64,000 nt of DNA. Source: Terrimonas_B sp041743125 (GTDB lineage: Bacteria; Bacteroidota; Bacteroidia; Chitinophagales; Chitinophagaceae). Under the pieces are notes generated by a model. It was not told the DNA's origin. It did no database searches and was given only the letters and a program-made list of their open reading frames with translations. Position numbers and translations under genes: made by a program. The DNA lies in contig JBGTNK010000195.1 of NCBI GenBank assembly GCA_041743125.1, positions 69,032 through 133,031 of the forward strand. The letters run 5' to 3'. Positions 24,208-33,208 of the stretch are shown here, one piece after another (positions within the stretch are counted from its first letter, which is position 1; every line of letters starts with the position of its first letter).

Positions 24208-25203
24208 ATGTCAAAGGTAAAAAGCTATCTCAGCTTAATAAAATTTTCCCATACAATCTTTGCGATGCCCTTTGCAATGATTGGTTTTTTCCTGGGATTA
24301 ACTAAAATTCTGGGGCTGGGATCTCAAAATCAGGTGACGGAACAATGGAACCTGAATAAAACGATAAGGTGGGGTAGGGAAGTGAGTATGGACATTTCAT
24401 ATTCTAATGATTCAATGATTGCCTACATTTTTACCGGCGCTAATCCTGTTCTTATAATATTAAAATATTTTGTTTTAGTTGTCCTTTGCATGGTCTTTGC
24501 CCGAAACGCTGCCATGGCTTTCAATCGCTATCTCGACAGAAGTTTTGATGCAAAGAATCCAAGAACAGCTATCAGGGAAATTCCTGCCGGCATACTCCGG
24601 GCCAATAGTGTATTACTATTTACCATTATCAATTGCCTTTTATTTATAACCTGCACTTTCTTCATCAATAAGCTTTGTTTTTATCTATCGCCATTTGCAC
24701 TCTTTATAGTGCTGGGCTATAGTTATACAAAACGATTTACTCCGCTATGTCATTTGGTTTTAGGATTGGGCTTGTCATTAGCGCCGATCGGAGCCTACCT
24801 TGCGGTGACTGGGCAGTTTTCGTTATTGCCCATTTTGTTTTCAATGGCTGTTATATTTTGGGTCAGTGGTTTTGATATAATTTATGCATTGCAGGATGAA
24901 GAATTTGATAAATCTCATAAGTTATATTCTATTCCGTCCTGGTTAGGCAAAGCAAAGGCTTTGAAAGTATCCAGATTATTACATGTGCTTAGTGCAGCCT
25001 GCATTGTCATGGCCGGATGGATTGGTTCGTTTGGCTGGTTATATTGGATCGGGGTTTTAATATTTGCAGGTATGCTTATTTATCAGCACAGCATTGTGAA
25101 GCCAACTGACCTGCGAAAGGTGAACATTGCTTTTATGACATCCAATGGCATAGCTTCTGTAGTGTTTGCTGTTTTAGTTATTACTGACTTGTTTATCAGG
25201 TAG
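24208..25203 (+). CDS. UbiA-family prenyltransferase (quinone biosynthesis), probably MqnP-like
   Basis: 331 residues, about eight to nine membrane helices. The first Asp-rich motif is NRYLDRSFDAKNPRT and the second is DIIYALQDEEFDKSHKL, which bind Mg2+ and the prenyl diphosphate. The form with DAKNPRTAIREIPAG is that of the UbiA-like group usually annotated as 4-hydroxybenzoate prenyltransferase; in futalosine-pathway bacteria it is called MqnP. As this group makes menaquinone in such organisms, an MqnP role is likely but not proven. Between the first and second helix (about residues 34-78) there is a polar stretch (QNQVTEQWNLNKTIRWGREV) that seems longer than usual. TACATTTG ends four bases before the ATG. 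Confidence 0.85.
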   Translation: MSKVKSYLSLIKFSHTIFAMPFAMIGFFLGLTKILGLGSQNQVTEQWNLNKTIRWGREVSMDISYSNDSMIAYIFTGANPVLIILKYFVLVVLCMVFARNAAMAFNRYLDRSFDAKNPRTAIREIPAGILRANSVLLFTIINCLLFITCTFFINKLCFYLSPFALFIVLGYSYTKRFTPLCHLVLGLGLSLAPIGAYLAVTGQFSLLPILFSMAVIFWVSGFDIIYALQDEEFDKSHKLYSIPSWLGKAKALKVSRLLHVLSAACIVMAGWIGSFGWLYWIGVLIFAGMLIYQHSIVKPTDLRKVNIAFMTSNGIASVVFAVLVITDLFIR

Positions 25204-25254
25204 GTTTGAAATAATACCTGCTTAATTTACTTTTCAAATTGGTATTTCTTACTT

Positions 25255-25668
25255 ATGGCCAGGATACTTTCAATAGACTACGGAATGAAGCGAACCGGGC
25301 TCGCGGTTACTGATCCCCTTCAGATCATTGCTACAGGATTAACCACCGTGGCTACCCGGGACCTGATTAGTTTTTTAAAAAATTATTTTGCCAATGAACC
25401 CGTAGAACTGATCATAATAGGCGAACCAAAAAACCTCGATGATTCAGACACGCATGCCTCTCCGCTTGTTGAAAAATTTATAAAAGAACTTCAAAAAGTC
25501 TTTCCTGCTATTCCTATAAAAAGGGTCGATGAGCGGTACACCTCAAAAATGGCTAAACAAGCCATGATTGATATGGGGATGAAAAAAATGCAACGGCGGA
25601 ATAAAGCATTGGTGGATGAAATTGCTGCTACTATCATGCTGCAGGAGTACATGAGGGCTCCGGGGTGA
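25255..25668 (+). CDS. ruvX: Putative pre-16S rRNA nuclease / Holliday junction resolvase-like YqgF (RuvX)
   Basis: 137 residues, a typical RNase H-fold YqgF protein. The N-terminal LSIDYGMKRTGLAVTD carries the first catalytic Asp. Further conserved parts are IIGEPKNLDDSD and VDERYTSKMAKQAM, and the closing DEIAATIMLQEYM carries the last acidic residue. In E. coli the protein processes the 5' end of 16S rRNA; the resolvase name comes from structural similarity. It is followed by def 77 bp downstream in the same direction, a frequent Bacteroidota order. Confidence 0.95.
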   Translation: MARILSIDYGMKRTGLAVTDPLQIIATGLTTVATRDLISFLKNYFANEPVELIIIGEPKNLDDSDTHASPLVEKFIKELQKVFPAIPIKRVDERYTSKMAKQAMIDMGMKKMQRRNKALVDEIAATIMLQEYMRAPG

Positions 25669-25745
25669 TTGGTTTGTAACCCGATATAGGATAAATTTGC
25701 AGCATTGAACCCGAAACAACAGAACCAGTAAAATTTTAAACTTTC

Positions 25746-26324
25746 ATGGTCTTTCCAATAGTAGCATATGGACATCCGGTATTAAGAAAAGTGGCAGAAG
25801 ATATCCCCGCGGATTACCCTGGGTTACCCCTTCTTATTGACAATATGTGGGAGACCATGTATGCCAGTGCGGGGGTGGGGCTGGCAGCTCCGCAGGTCAA
25901 TAAAAATATAAGATTGTTTGTGGTAGATACAGAACAGATGTTTACAGGCATGAAAGAATCAGAAAAAGAAGAGTTTCCCGATGCTCCGGGCATAAAAGCA
26001 GTTTTTATCAATGCGGAGATCTTAGAATTAGATGGGGAAGAATGGTCTTATAATGAAGGTTGCCTCAGTATCCCAAAAATAAGAGAAGATATTTTGCGTA
26101 ATGAAATGGTAAGGATAAGTTACCGGGATGAAAACTTTGAACTCCATGAAAAAACTTTTAATGGTCTCACGGCCAGGGTTATTCTTCATGAATATGATCA
26201 TATTGAAGGCAAACTTTTTATTGATTACATTTCCCCGTTAAAAAGAAAACTAATGCGGGGAAAATTAAATGACATATCCAGAGGAATTGTTAAAGTAGAT
26301 TATAAAATGCTTTTCCCGGGATAA
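25746..26324 (+). CDS. def: Peptide deformylase
   Basis: Removes the formyl group from the N-terminal Met of new proteins. 192 residues. The three motifs are intact: GVGLAAPQ (about 41-48), EGCLSIP (about 105-111; Cys is a metal ligand) and HEYDHIEGKLF (about 147-157; HExxH with the catalytic Glu in its usual place). It sits 77 bp after ruvX and 9 bp before a secreted protein gene, so the three are probably one transcript. Confidence 0.97.
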   Translation: MVFPIVAYGHPVLRKVAEDIPADYPGLPLLIDNMWETMYASAGVGLAAPQVNKNIRLFVVDTEQMFTGMKESEKEEFPDAPGIKAVFINAEILELDGEEWSYNEGCLSIPKIREDILRNEMVRISYRDENFELHEKTFNGLTARVILHEYDHIEGKLFIDYISPLKRKLMRGKLNDISRGIVKVDYKMLFPG

Positions 26325-26333
26325 TTTATTTCC

Positions 26334-27278
26334 ATGAAAAATTTAATCCAATTTGTACTCTTCCTATTTTTAATTACAGTTGCTAATAGCCAGGAACTGG
26401 ATTCCCTCGATAACGAACGGCTTGCCAGGATGATCAATTTGTCTGAGGTAGTAGTTAGAACAGATATAAATGTCCCCAAATTTATAGACCGGGTAAAAAA
26501 TGATACCACTTTTTATAAGGCTTTCAAAAACCTTCACATACTTGGTTTTACTTCCCTGAATGATATCCAGATCATTGATAAAAAAGGAAAAGTGAACGCG
26601 GCGATGCAAAGCAAGACCCGGCAAATCAGGACCACTGGTTGCCGAAGTATGGAAACCATTGCAGAAACAACACAAGGCAACTTTTACAACGGAAGCGGAA
26701 GCTATAATTACTACACTGCTGAATTGTATGCAGGGTTGTTTTTAACGAGGGGAAAAATTTGTGGCGAAAATAATATCGTGGCGGGTACCTCATTTACGGC
26801 CAAAGGAAAAAGCGGTGTGGCAAAGCATAAAGAACAATTAAAAATGTTGTTTTTTAATCCGGGCAAAAAAATTCCGGGTATTCCTTTTATCGGGGATAAA
26901 ATAAACATTTTTGATCCTGATATAGCCGGCTCTTACGATTTCCTGATTGACCAGGTTGAATATGAGGGCAAGTCCTGTTACCTGTTTTCAATAAAAGCCA
27001 GGCATGATCTTTCTGAAAGTGAAAAAAATAAAATTGTGATAGATAATATGGTCACCTGGTTTGATGCAAAAACAATGGAAGTGCTGGCTCGTAATTATAG
27101 TTTGAGCTATAATACCGGTGTTTACGATTTTGATGTGAATATGGAAGTTCAGATGACCAAATTTGAAGGCTACCTGGTGCCAAAAACTTTAAGATACAAA
27201 GGCAACTGGGATGTGGTTTTTAAGAAAAGAGAAAGAGGGTTTTTTACAGCAACACTGTTTGATTTCAAAAAAGAATAG
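26334..27278 (+). CDS. Secreted protein of unknown function, Bacteroidota family
   Basis: 314 residues. A signal peptide (MKNLIQFVLFLFLITVANSQ) directs export. I do not recognise the domain. The mature protein is rich in beta strands and aromatic residues, with LIDQVEYEGKSCYLFSIKA and VTWFDAKTMEVLARNYSLSY, a pattern that recalls periplasmic proteins with an outer-membrane lipoprotein-carrier-like or beta-sandwich fold. Three Cys (about 103, 141 and 220) are in the exported part. It starts 9 bp after def, so it is probably translated from the def transcript, but no link to deformylation is evident. Confidence 0.7.
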   Translation: MKNLIQFVLFLFLITVANSQELDSLDNERLARMINLSEVVVRTDINVPKFIDRVKNDTTFYKAFKNLHILGFTSLNDIQIIDKKGKVNAAMQSKTRQIRTTGCRSMETIAETTQGNFYNGSGSYNYYTAELYAGLFLTRGKICGENNIVAGTSFTAKGKSGVAKHKEQLKMLFFNPGKKIPGIPFIGDKINIFDPDIAGSYDFLIDQVEYEGKSCYLFSIKARHDLSESEKNKIVIDNMVTWFDAKTMEVLARNYSLSYNTGVYDFDVNMEVQMTKFEGYLVPKTLRYKGNWDVVFKKRERGFFTATLFDFKKE

Positions 27279-27313
27279 GAAGACTTAATAAGTCAATATC
27301 TTAACTTATAACG

Positions 27314-28378
27314 TCAATTCTTCTGGGTACCAATTGCATTGACATACTTTTTCCACTTCTCAATAACCTTTACCATATCATCAGGTAGGGTGGTATCAAA
27401 AAATAATTGCTCGCCGGAAACCGGGTGCAAGAAGCCAAGAGTTTTGGCATGCAAGGCCTGGCGGGGGCATATTGTAAAACAGTTATCAACAAACTGTTTG
27501 TATTTGGTAAAAACAGTTCCTTTTACAATCCGGTCACCTCCATAAAAATCATCATTAAATAATGGATGGCCCAAATGTTTCATATGAACCCTTATCTGGT
27601 GGGTTCGGCCAGTTTCCAGCACACATTGTAATAAGGTTACATAGCCAAACCGTTCCATTACCTTATAGTGTGTTATAGCCTCTTTACCATGGTCACCTTC
27701 GGGGAAGGCGGCGAATAATTTTCGCAGGCGCTGATGCCTGCCAATATGTGCATTAATAGTTCCCTCATCTTCCTTTATATCCCCCCAAACAAGCGCCACA
27801 TATTGCCTGCTTACCGTATGATCAAAAAATTGTTTCGCCAGTGTTCGCATGGCATGATCATTTTTTGCCAGCACCAATAGCCCGCTTGTGTTTTTATCGA
27901 TCCGGTGTACCAGTCCAAACCGCGGTAATAATTCTTCGGATAAGGAAGGATTTTGTTGCTGAAGATACCAGGCAACTCCATTCAATAAAGTACCGGTATA
28001 ATTTCCGCTTCCCGGATGTACTACCATTCCAACCGGTTTATTAATTATCAGAATTTGGTCATCTTCAAAAACTATATTAAGTGGAATATTTTCAGGTAAA
28101 ACCTCAGTTTGCTCAGGACTTGTATCTGAATAAATAATGATCTCATCCTCGGGTCTCACTTTATAATTCGGCCTTATTTCTTTCCCGTTTACCAAAACCA
28201 TACCTGTATTGATGGCCTGCTGTAATTTATTGCGGGTACCTCCTACAATACGATTGATCAAAAATTTATCTATCCGCAAGGGTTCCTGCCCCTTATCCAC
28301 TGTCAGGTTGAGACGTTCATACAGTTCATCATTGTTGTCGCTTATTTCCTGGTTATCTAAACCTGTTTGTTCTTTCAT
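27314..28378 (-). CDS. RluD-type 23S rRNA pseudouridine synthase (RluA family)
   Basis: 354 residues from the ATG at 28378; a TTG three codons upstream is less likely. An N-terminal S4 RNA-binding domain (about 25-90, with LRIDKFLINRIVGGTRNKLQQAI) is followed by the catalytic domain. The active-site motif is GLVHRIDKNTSGLLVLAK, with the nucleophilic Asp. RTHQIRVHMKHLGHPLFND is the second conserved block. RluD modifies helix 69 of 23S rRNA; this assignment rests on domain order, and other RluA-family targets are possible. It is convergent with the gene before it and divergent from lipB. Confidence 0.93.
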   Translation of the reverse strand: MKEQTGLDNQEISDNNDELYERLNLTVDKGQEPLRIDKFLINRIVGGTRNKLQQAINTGMVLVNGKEIRPNYKVRPEDEIIIYSDTSPEQTEVLPENIPLNIVFEDDQILIINKPVGMVVHPGSGNYTGTLLNGVAWYLQQQNPSLSEELLPRFGLVHRIDKNTSGLLVLAKNDHAMRTLAKQFFDHTVSRQYVALVWGDIKEDEGTINAHIGRHQRLRKLFAAFPEGDHGKEAITHYKVMERFGYVTLLQCVLETGRTHQIRVHMKHLGHPLFNDDFYGGDRIVKGTVFTKYKQFVDNCFTICPRQALHAKTLGFLHPVSGEQLFFDTTLPDDMVKVIEKWKKYVNAIGTQKN

Positions 28379-28505
28379 GATCTTCAATTAAATTCCCGGG
28401 GTTGCTTTCTTTGTATTAAACTTAGTATCCGGGGATTTGTTCTTAAAAACGGCAAAGGTAACAGATGTGGCCGCACATTGGTAAATTTGTAAGTTATAAT
28501 CAACA

Positions 28506-29264
28506 ATGAGTAGACAACCAATTATATTCAGGGACCTTGGAAATATGGATTACAAGTCTGCATGGGACTACCAGGAAGCTTTATTGCAGGAAAATGTTAG
28601 AAAAAAATCGGAAGCACGGAAACGGAAAGAAAATGGCCATGAGGACGTAACCCTTACTGATCATCAAACCGAAACGGAACATTATCTGCTTTTTGTAGAA
28701 CACCCTCCTGTTTATACCCTGGGAAAAAGCGGGAACATTAAAAATGTATTAATAAGTGAAGAGGCTTTAAAAGCAAGGGGTATTGATTTTTTTCATACTA
28801 ATCGCGGGGGCGATATTACTTTTCATGGACCACAACAAATAGTAGGTTATCCCATCCTGGATCTTGAAAAATTTTATACTGACATTGGAAAGTATTTGAG
28901 GAATATGGAAGAGGTTATTATTCGCACTTTGGCCTGGTACGGGATTACAGGAGGACGCTCTGCAGGAGAAACCGGCGTATGGATTGATGCGGGTATCCCC
29001 GGAAAGGAAAGAAAGATCTGCGCCATAGGCGTCAGGAGCAGCCGCTGGATCACGATGCATGGTTTTGCTTTGAATGTGAATACGGACCTTGACTATTTTG
29101 GTTTTATTATTCCCTGTGGTATCCAGGGTAAGCGGGTTACTTCTTTACAAAAGGAATTGGGTAAGGCCGTGGATATAGAGTCGGTTAAGATAAAGCTAAA
29201 GCAAAACTTTGCTGTCATATTCGATGCAGAACTGGTGGAATCACCGGAGAAGTCAATGCATTAA
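28506..29264 (+). CDS. lipB: Octanoyltransferase LipB
   Basis: Moves octanoate from acyl carrier protein to lipoyl domains, the first step of lipoate synthesis. 252 residues, slightly longer than most because of a charged insert (about 31-55, KKSEARKRKENGHEDV) before the conserved HYLLFVEHPPVYTLGKSG. The active site is complete: RGGDITFHGPQQIVGYP, KICAIGVRSSRWITMHG with the catalytic Lys, and IPCGIQGKRVTSL with the catalytic Cys. A TAAATTTG element lies at 28482-28489, about 17 bases before the start. No lipA gene is adjacent. Confidence 0.95.
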   Translation: MSRQPIIFRDLGNMDYKSAWDYQEALLQENVRKKSEARKRKENGHEDVTLTDHQTETEHYLLFVEHPPVYTLGKSGNIKNVLISEEALKARGIDFFHTNRGGDITFHGPQQIVGYPILDLEKFYTDIGKYLRNMEEVIIRTLAWYGITGGRSAGETGVWIDAGIPGKERKICAIGVRSSRWITMHGFALNVNTDLDYFGFIIPCGIQGKRVTSLQKELGKAVDIESVKIKLKQNFAVIFDAELVESPEKSMH

Positions 29265-29326
29265 ATCTATTAATAAGTATGATTTAGATCATTGGATAAA
29301 ATAGCGGCCTCCCGCATTCCATTCTT

Positions 29327-30049
29327 CTAAAATTCCTTAGGTATGTAAAATTTATTTTTTTCTACCAGTTCTTCATTTTCATACAATTCAAATTTGAACC
29401 ATCCTGCATGGTAGAAATTCGTTTTATCTATCCTGAAATTTCTTTCTTTTACATCTTTTAATTCAAACAATAATTCATCCTCGGATGTATAAAATTTGAT
29501 ATTGTATTTTTTGCCGGGGTCATCGGAAAGAATGATCCGGACATAGCCATCTTTAAAAGTAAAGACACGTTTTGAGGGCTTATACACTTCCGATTTTGGA
29601 TGGTTTTTTGTTGTCACCGGACCTATTAAAACACTATCTGAAATGATGAGTGGGACTGTCATGCCGGGTAATTCAGATTTAACCGCAGTTTCCCGTTTTA
29701 CGGCAGTATCCGGTACTGGTCTTTTCGCATCGCTAAAAAGATATACCCCTTTATCCAGCATGATATAAAGCCGGTAAAACATATGATCATTACTTGCTTT
29801 AGTATCTACATATCCATTTTCAGGTATGGTGGGGTCAGCTACCGTCAATATGCTTTTAAAATTTCTTATGCTATCAAAAGATCGCTGGATGCTGATTTGC
29901 TTTACAGTTTCAAATGAATTATACCAACCAATAACAATTCGATTGTTTCCTACATTTTTTACAGAAAATTTCGGAAGTGTGTCCTGGGCAATCAAACTTT
30001 TTGCCCCAGCTGTTAAAGCTATGAATAGGAATAAGGTGAATCTTTTCAT
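29327..30049 (-). CDS. Secreted protein of unknown function
   Basis: 240 residues from the ATG at 30049, which begins a clear signal peptide (MKRFTLFLFIALTAGAKSLIAQ); a longer in-frame reading upstream does not look like a signal. I do not recognise the family. The part at about 30-100 (NRIVIGWYNSFETVKQISIQRSFDS) resembles a fibronectin type III-like beta-sandwich, a form often seen in Bacteroidota surface proteins. The C-terminal part (KYNIKFYTSEDELLFELKD) may be a second beta-sandwich. It lies 77 bp downstream of the PLP enzyme gene on the same strand and could share its transcript. Confidence 0.65.
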   Translation of the reverse strand: MKRFTLFLFIALTAGAKSLIAQDTLPKFSVKNVGNNRIVIGWYNSFETVKQISIQRSFDSIRNFKSILTVADPTIPENGYVDTKASNDHMFYRLYIMLDKGVYLFSDAKRPVPDTAVKRETAVKSELPGMTVPLIISDSVLIGPVTTKNHPKSEVYKPSKRVFTFKDGYVRIILSDDPGKKYNIKFYTSEDELLFELKDVKERNFRIDKTNFYHAGWFKFELYENEELVEKNKFYIPKEF

Positions 30050-30126
30050 ATTTAAATTACAAACCAAGAAAGATATAGATTCTGTTTTCAATATGCAACA
30101 AATATAACACAGGGTGGTAAAAAACA

Positions 30127-31026
30127 TTAAAAGTTTAACGTTCCCTTTTTTAATGATTTATTTCCCTGTAATCCTCCACTGTGTATAAGCAATAATTTGC
30201 TTCCTTGTGGAAAAAAATCTTTCTGTAAAAGTTCAGTAATGGCATAAAATAATTTTGCTGTATAAACAAAATCAGATTCAATTTTTGTTTGCCGATAAAA
30301 TTCATTCATGAATTCTATTAATTCGGGCTGATGTTTTCCATACCCACCAAAATGAAAGTCGTGAATTAGTTGCCAGTTTGGGCTTTCGATATCATCAGCT
30401 TTTTTTACCAGGAGCGAATTAACCATTTTTTCCAGTTCCATATTTTTTTTCATTACACTAATGCCGGTAACTTGCTGATTTCCTGAAATACCATTAATAA
30501 GACCTGCCATCATGGTGCCTGTACCCACAGCGCAGCAATAGTGTGTATAGGATGAAGGACAAAAATGCAACATGGTAGACGCTCCCAAGGCTCCCTTTAC
30601 GCCATATCCTCCTTCATTGATGAGATAATATTCTTCTATTCCGGGCAATGAGGGTATTTCTTTGTGCTGATAAGCTGATCTTACAATGAAAACGAGTTGC
30701 ATACCCAGTTCTCTTGCTTTATCCAAAGTATAGGTTCCACCTTTCGGTTCCTCGCCTCGTATAATTCCTATAGATTTTATTCCGTTCATCCTGGATGCTG
30801 CGGCCGCAGCGATTATATGATTGGACCAGGCGCCGCCAAACGTGATGATTCCTTTTTTCTTTTGATGTATGGCTTCCTCCAGGTAATATCTGAGTTTAAA
30901 CCATTTGTTCCCGGAGATAACCGGGCTTATTTTATCAAGCCTTAAAACCGATACTTCAATTTTGTTTTTGGACAAAAATGCAATAATGTCAACTGTAATA
31001 TCATTAAAAGCCAGAGCGGGATTCAT
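30127..31026 (-). CDS. PLP-dependent 1-aminocyclopropane-1-carboxylate deaminase / D-cysteine desulfhydrase-like enzyme
   Basis: 299 residues, tryptophan-synthase-beta-type fold. SGNKWFKLRYYLEEA contains the Lys that should bind PLP. FGGAWSNHIIAAAAA follows it and fits the Ser/Asn-His cofactor and substrate loop. AVGTGTMMAGLI is the phosphate-binding loop. The family includes ACC deaminases and D-cysteine desulfhydrases, which differ by few residues near the substrate; D-cysteine desulfhydrase is the more common activity outside plant-associated species. Shares a 60-bp intergenic region with a divergent nucleotidyltransferase gene. Confidence 0.85.
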   Translation of the reverse strand: MNPALAFNDITVDIIAFLSKNKIEVSVLRLDKISPVISGNKWFKLRYYLEEAIHQKKKGIITFGGAWSNHIIAAAAASRMNGIKSIGIIRGEEPKGGTYTLDKARELGMQLVFIVRSAYQHKEIPSLPGIEEYYLINEGGYGVKGALGASTMLHFCPSSYTHYCCAVGTGTMMAGLINGISGNQQVTGISVMKKNMELEKMVNSLLVKKADDIESPNWQLIHDFHFGGYGKHQPELIEFMNEFYRQTKIESDFVYTAKLFYAITELLQKDFFPQGSKLLLIHSGGLQGNKSLKKGTLNF

Positions 31027-31086
31027 AAAATACCGGTAATTGGTAGTGAATTTAGTTTATTTTCGCCCCCAAAATTTAATGACTCT

Positions 31087-31986
31087 ATGCAACCTACATT
31101 GGTAATACTGGCAGCCGGTATGGCTTCGCGATATGGAAGTATGAAACAGATCCAGGGATTTGGCCCAGGAGGTGAAACCATTATGGACTATTCCATTTAT
31201 GACGCTATCCGTTCCGGATTTGGCAAGATCGTGTTTATCATTCGGAGAGAATTTGCAGAGGATTTCAAGAATATTTTTGAACCGAAACTTAAGGATCGCA
31301 TTGAAGTTGATTTTGCTTTCCAGGATTTGGAAGCTTTTACTGAAAGATTTGAGATACCCGAAGAAAGAAAAAAACCCTGGGGTACCGCACATGCTGTTTT
31401 ATGTGCCATGGATGTAGTGAAAGAACCTTTTGCTGTCATTAATGCTGATGATTTCTATGGGCACAATGCTTTTGAGAACGCGGCTGAATTTTTAATCAGG
31501 GATTGTAATGAAAAAAATTATGCCATCATTGGTTACGACCTGCTCAAAACCTTATCGGATTATGGTACGGTGAACAGGGGCGTTTGTTCCCTTGATGAGA
31601 ACGGGAACCTGGCCGGTATTTCTGAAAGAATAAACATTGCAAAAAAAGATAATTCTATTCTTTGTGATGATGGTCTTGAACCAAAAGAATTATCTGTAAA
31701 TACCCGGGTGTCTATGAATTTCTGGTGTTTTGATGTTTCCTTTTTTTCGTACACCCAAAAGCTTTTCCGGCAATTCCTGCAGCAATCCGGTAAGGAATTA
31801 AAATCCGAGTTTTTTATACCCATTGTTGCCGACCAGTTTATTAAAGAAGGAGGTCGCGTTGAGATCATACCAACTACCTCCTCATGGTTTGGGGTCACTT
31901 ATAAAGAAGATGCTCCATTTGTTGCAAATAGTTTGAAGGAACTTGTAAAGAATGGTGAGTATCCTGAAAGATTGTGGAGCAAATAG
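31087..31986 (+). CDS. Sugar nucleotidyltransferase (NTP-transferase family)
   Basis: 299 residues. The N-terminal VILAAGMASRYGSMKQIQGFGP is the nucleotide-binding loop of sugar-1-phosphate nucleotidyltransferases (family pattern LAAGxGxRxxxxxK). VINADDFYGHNAFENAAEF includes the metal-binding Asp in the position equal to the family's AD. The product sugar is unknown: the protein lacks the usual RmlA, GalU and GlmU signatures after the first domain. No sugar-pathway genes are adjacent. It ends at a strong terminator. Confidence 0.85.
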   Translation: MQPTLVILAAGMASRYGSMKQIQGFGPGGETIMDYSIYDAIRSGFGKIVFIIRREFAEDFKNIFEPKLKDRIEVDFAFQDLEAFTERFEIPEERKKPWGTAHAVLCAMDVVKEPFAVINADDFYGHNAFENAAEFLIRDCNEKNYAIIGYDLLKTLSDYGTVNRGVCSLDENGNLAGISERINIAKKDNSILCDDGLEPKELSVNTRVSMNFWCFDVSFFSYTQKLFRQFLQQSGKELKSEFFIPIVADQFIKEGGRVEIIPTTSSWFGVTYKEDAPFVANSLKELVKNGEYPERLWSK

Positions 31987-32041
31987 GTAAATCAAAAGAT
32001 CAGATAACTGGTAGAAATTGTAAATATTTCAACAAATAACA

Positions 32042-32075
32042 AAAAAGCCATCACTATTATTTATGATGGCTTTTT
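32042..32075. terminator. Bidirectional terminator between nucleotidyltransferase and protease-fusion genes
   Basis: AAAAAGCCATCA (32042-32053) pairs with TGATGGCTTTTT (32064-32075), 12 bp perfect stem and 10-base loop, A-run and T-run on opposite sides, in a convergent gap. Confidence 0.85.
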
Positions 32076-32092
32076 CATTATATGATAAAAGA

Positions 32093-33208
32093 TCAATTCA
32101 CTTTTACCATAAATATATATTCTTCCACTTTTTTCACTTGTTGTGTTCTATCCATTCCCATTAGAGATGATTTTGAAGAAAGCCTAAGCCTTTGATACGA
32201 TGTATCTTTTCTTAAATCATTTAATGCCTCGTATATATGTTTTGCCTGCAAGGCAAACACAACACCTTCAGCAGCGGTTTCCCTGGTACTTAAAATGCCC
32301 ACTATTTCTCCGTCTTTATTAAGGATTGGGCTTCCGCTATTTCCATGATTGGCCGCTATTTCTATCTGACAACTTAAAGTATCTCCTTTAAAACCTGTTT
32401 TTGCACTCAAATAACCCTGGCCATAAACGATCTCGTCACGTGGATAACCCAAGGTGAAAATGGGTTCAGCAAGATCAGCTTCTCCTTTACTTACGCCATA
32501 TGGAATAGGGGCAAGGGATTTAAAATTTGCGTCATCGATCTTAAGAATTGCGATATCTCTTTGTGAATCATTATAAACTACCGTGGCAATATATTCTGCA
32601 CCTTTTGAACTTTGAACGGCGATATTGTTAGCATTTTCTACTACATGAGCACTTGTTACTAAATACCCTCTTCCATCGATAATAAATCCTGTTCCTCCGG
32701 TTTTATAAATGATTTCCCTGGCAGGGGTATTAATTTTATCCTTCACTGTATTCAATTCTTTGTCCTGCTGGCGGGCTTTATATTTAATATTCGTCACTTC
32801 TTTTTTCAGAAGCTCAATTTCAGCAGCAGGAGCCTTTGGTGATATGGACAAGATCAGTGCACTAATGGTTAGTGCGGTCACGCCGGCAATAGAAGCCGCA
32901 ATAGCTGCAACTCTTTTATATTTATTCCACAGGTAGGTAACTTTTGCCTGGCCCCTGAGTTTGTCGGCATTTATTTTACCCTGTTGGGCAAGATCAGTGT
33001 GGACGTCATCCAGGGTTGAATGAAACTTTTGCCATTCTCCAAATCGGTTCATTTGTTGTAGAAACAAAGTGTGTTCAACTACCAACTGGTCTACTTCACC
33101 GTTTGTTTTGCGCAGGTTTTCAAAGTGCAAGCGTTCATCAGGATTCATTTCGCCCCGAATGTAACGTTCTACAGCCTCCAGAATCATTAAATCGTTATTC
33201 TCGTTCAT
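32093..33208 (-). CDS. Transmembrane fusion of an anti-sigma-like domain with a trypsin-like (HtrA-type) serine protease
   Basis: 371 residues. Residues 1-90 are cytoplasmic and open with VERYIRGEMNPDERLHFENL, the start seen in many Bacteroidota anti-sigma proteins; no zinc ligands are visible. A single membrane helix spans about 98-122 and a short coiled coil about 128-160. A periplasmic protease domain (about 165-330) has the intact triad H188 (TSAHVVEN), D218 (QRDIAILKI) and S291 (HGNSGSPI). There is no PDZ domain. The start overlaps the end of the ECF sigma gene by 14 bp, so the two are translated together. A likely role is to hold the sigma factor and link its release to envelope state, with the protease either as sensor or effector; that is inference. 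Confidence 0.85.
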   Translation of the reverse strand: MNENNDLMILEAVERYIRGEMNPDERLHFENLRKTNGEVDQLVVEHTLFLQQMNRFGEWQKFHSTLDDVHTDLAQQGKINADKLRGQAKVTYLWNKYKRVAAIAASIAGVTALTISALILSISPKAPAAEIELLKKEVTNIKYKARQQDKELNTVKDKINTPAREIIYKTGGTGFIIDGRGYLVTSAHVVENANNIAVQSSKGAEYIATVVYNDSQRDIAILKIDDANFKSLAPIPYGVSKGEADLAEPIFTLGYPRDEIVYGQGYLSAKTGFKGDTLSCQIEIAANHGNSGSPILNKDGEIVGILSTRETAAEGVVFALQAKHIYEALNDLRKDTSYQRLRLSSKSSLMGMDRTQQVKKVEEYIFMVKVN

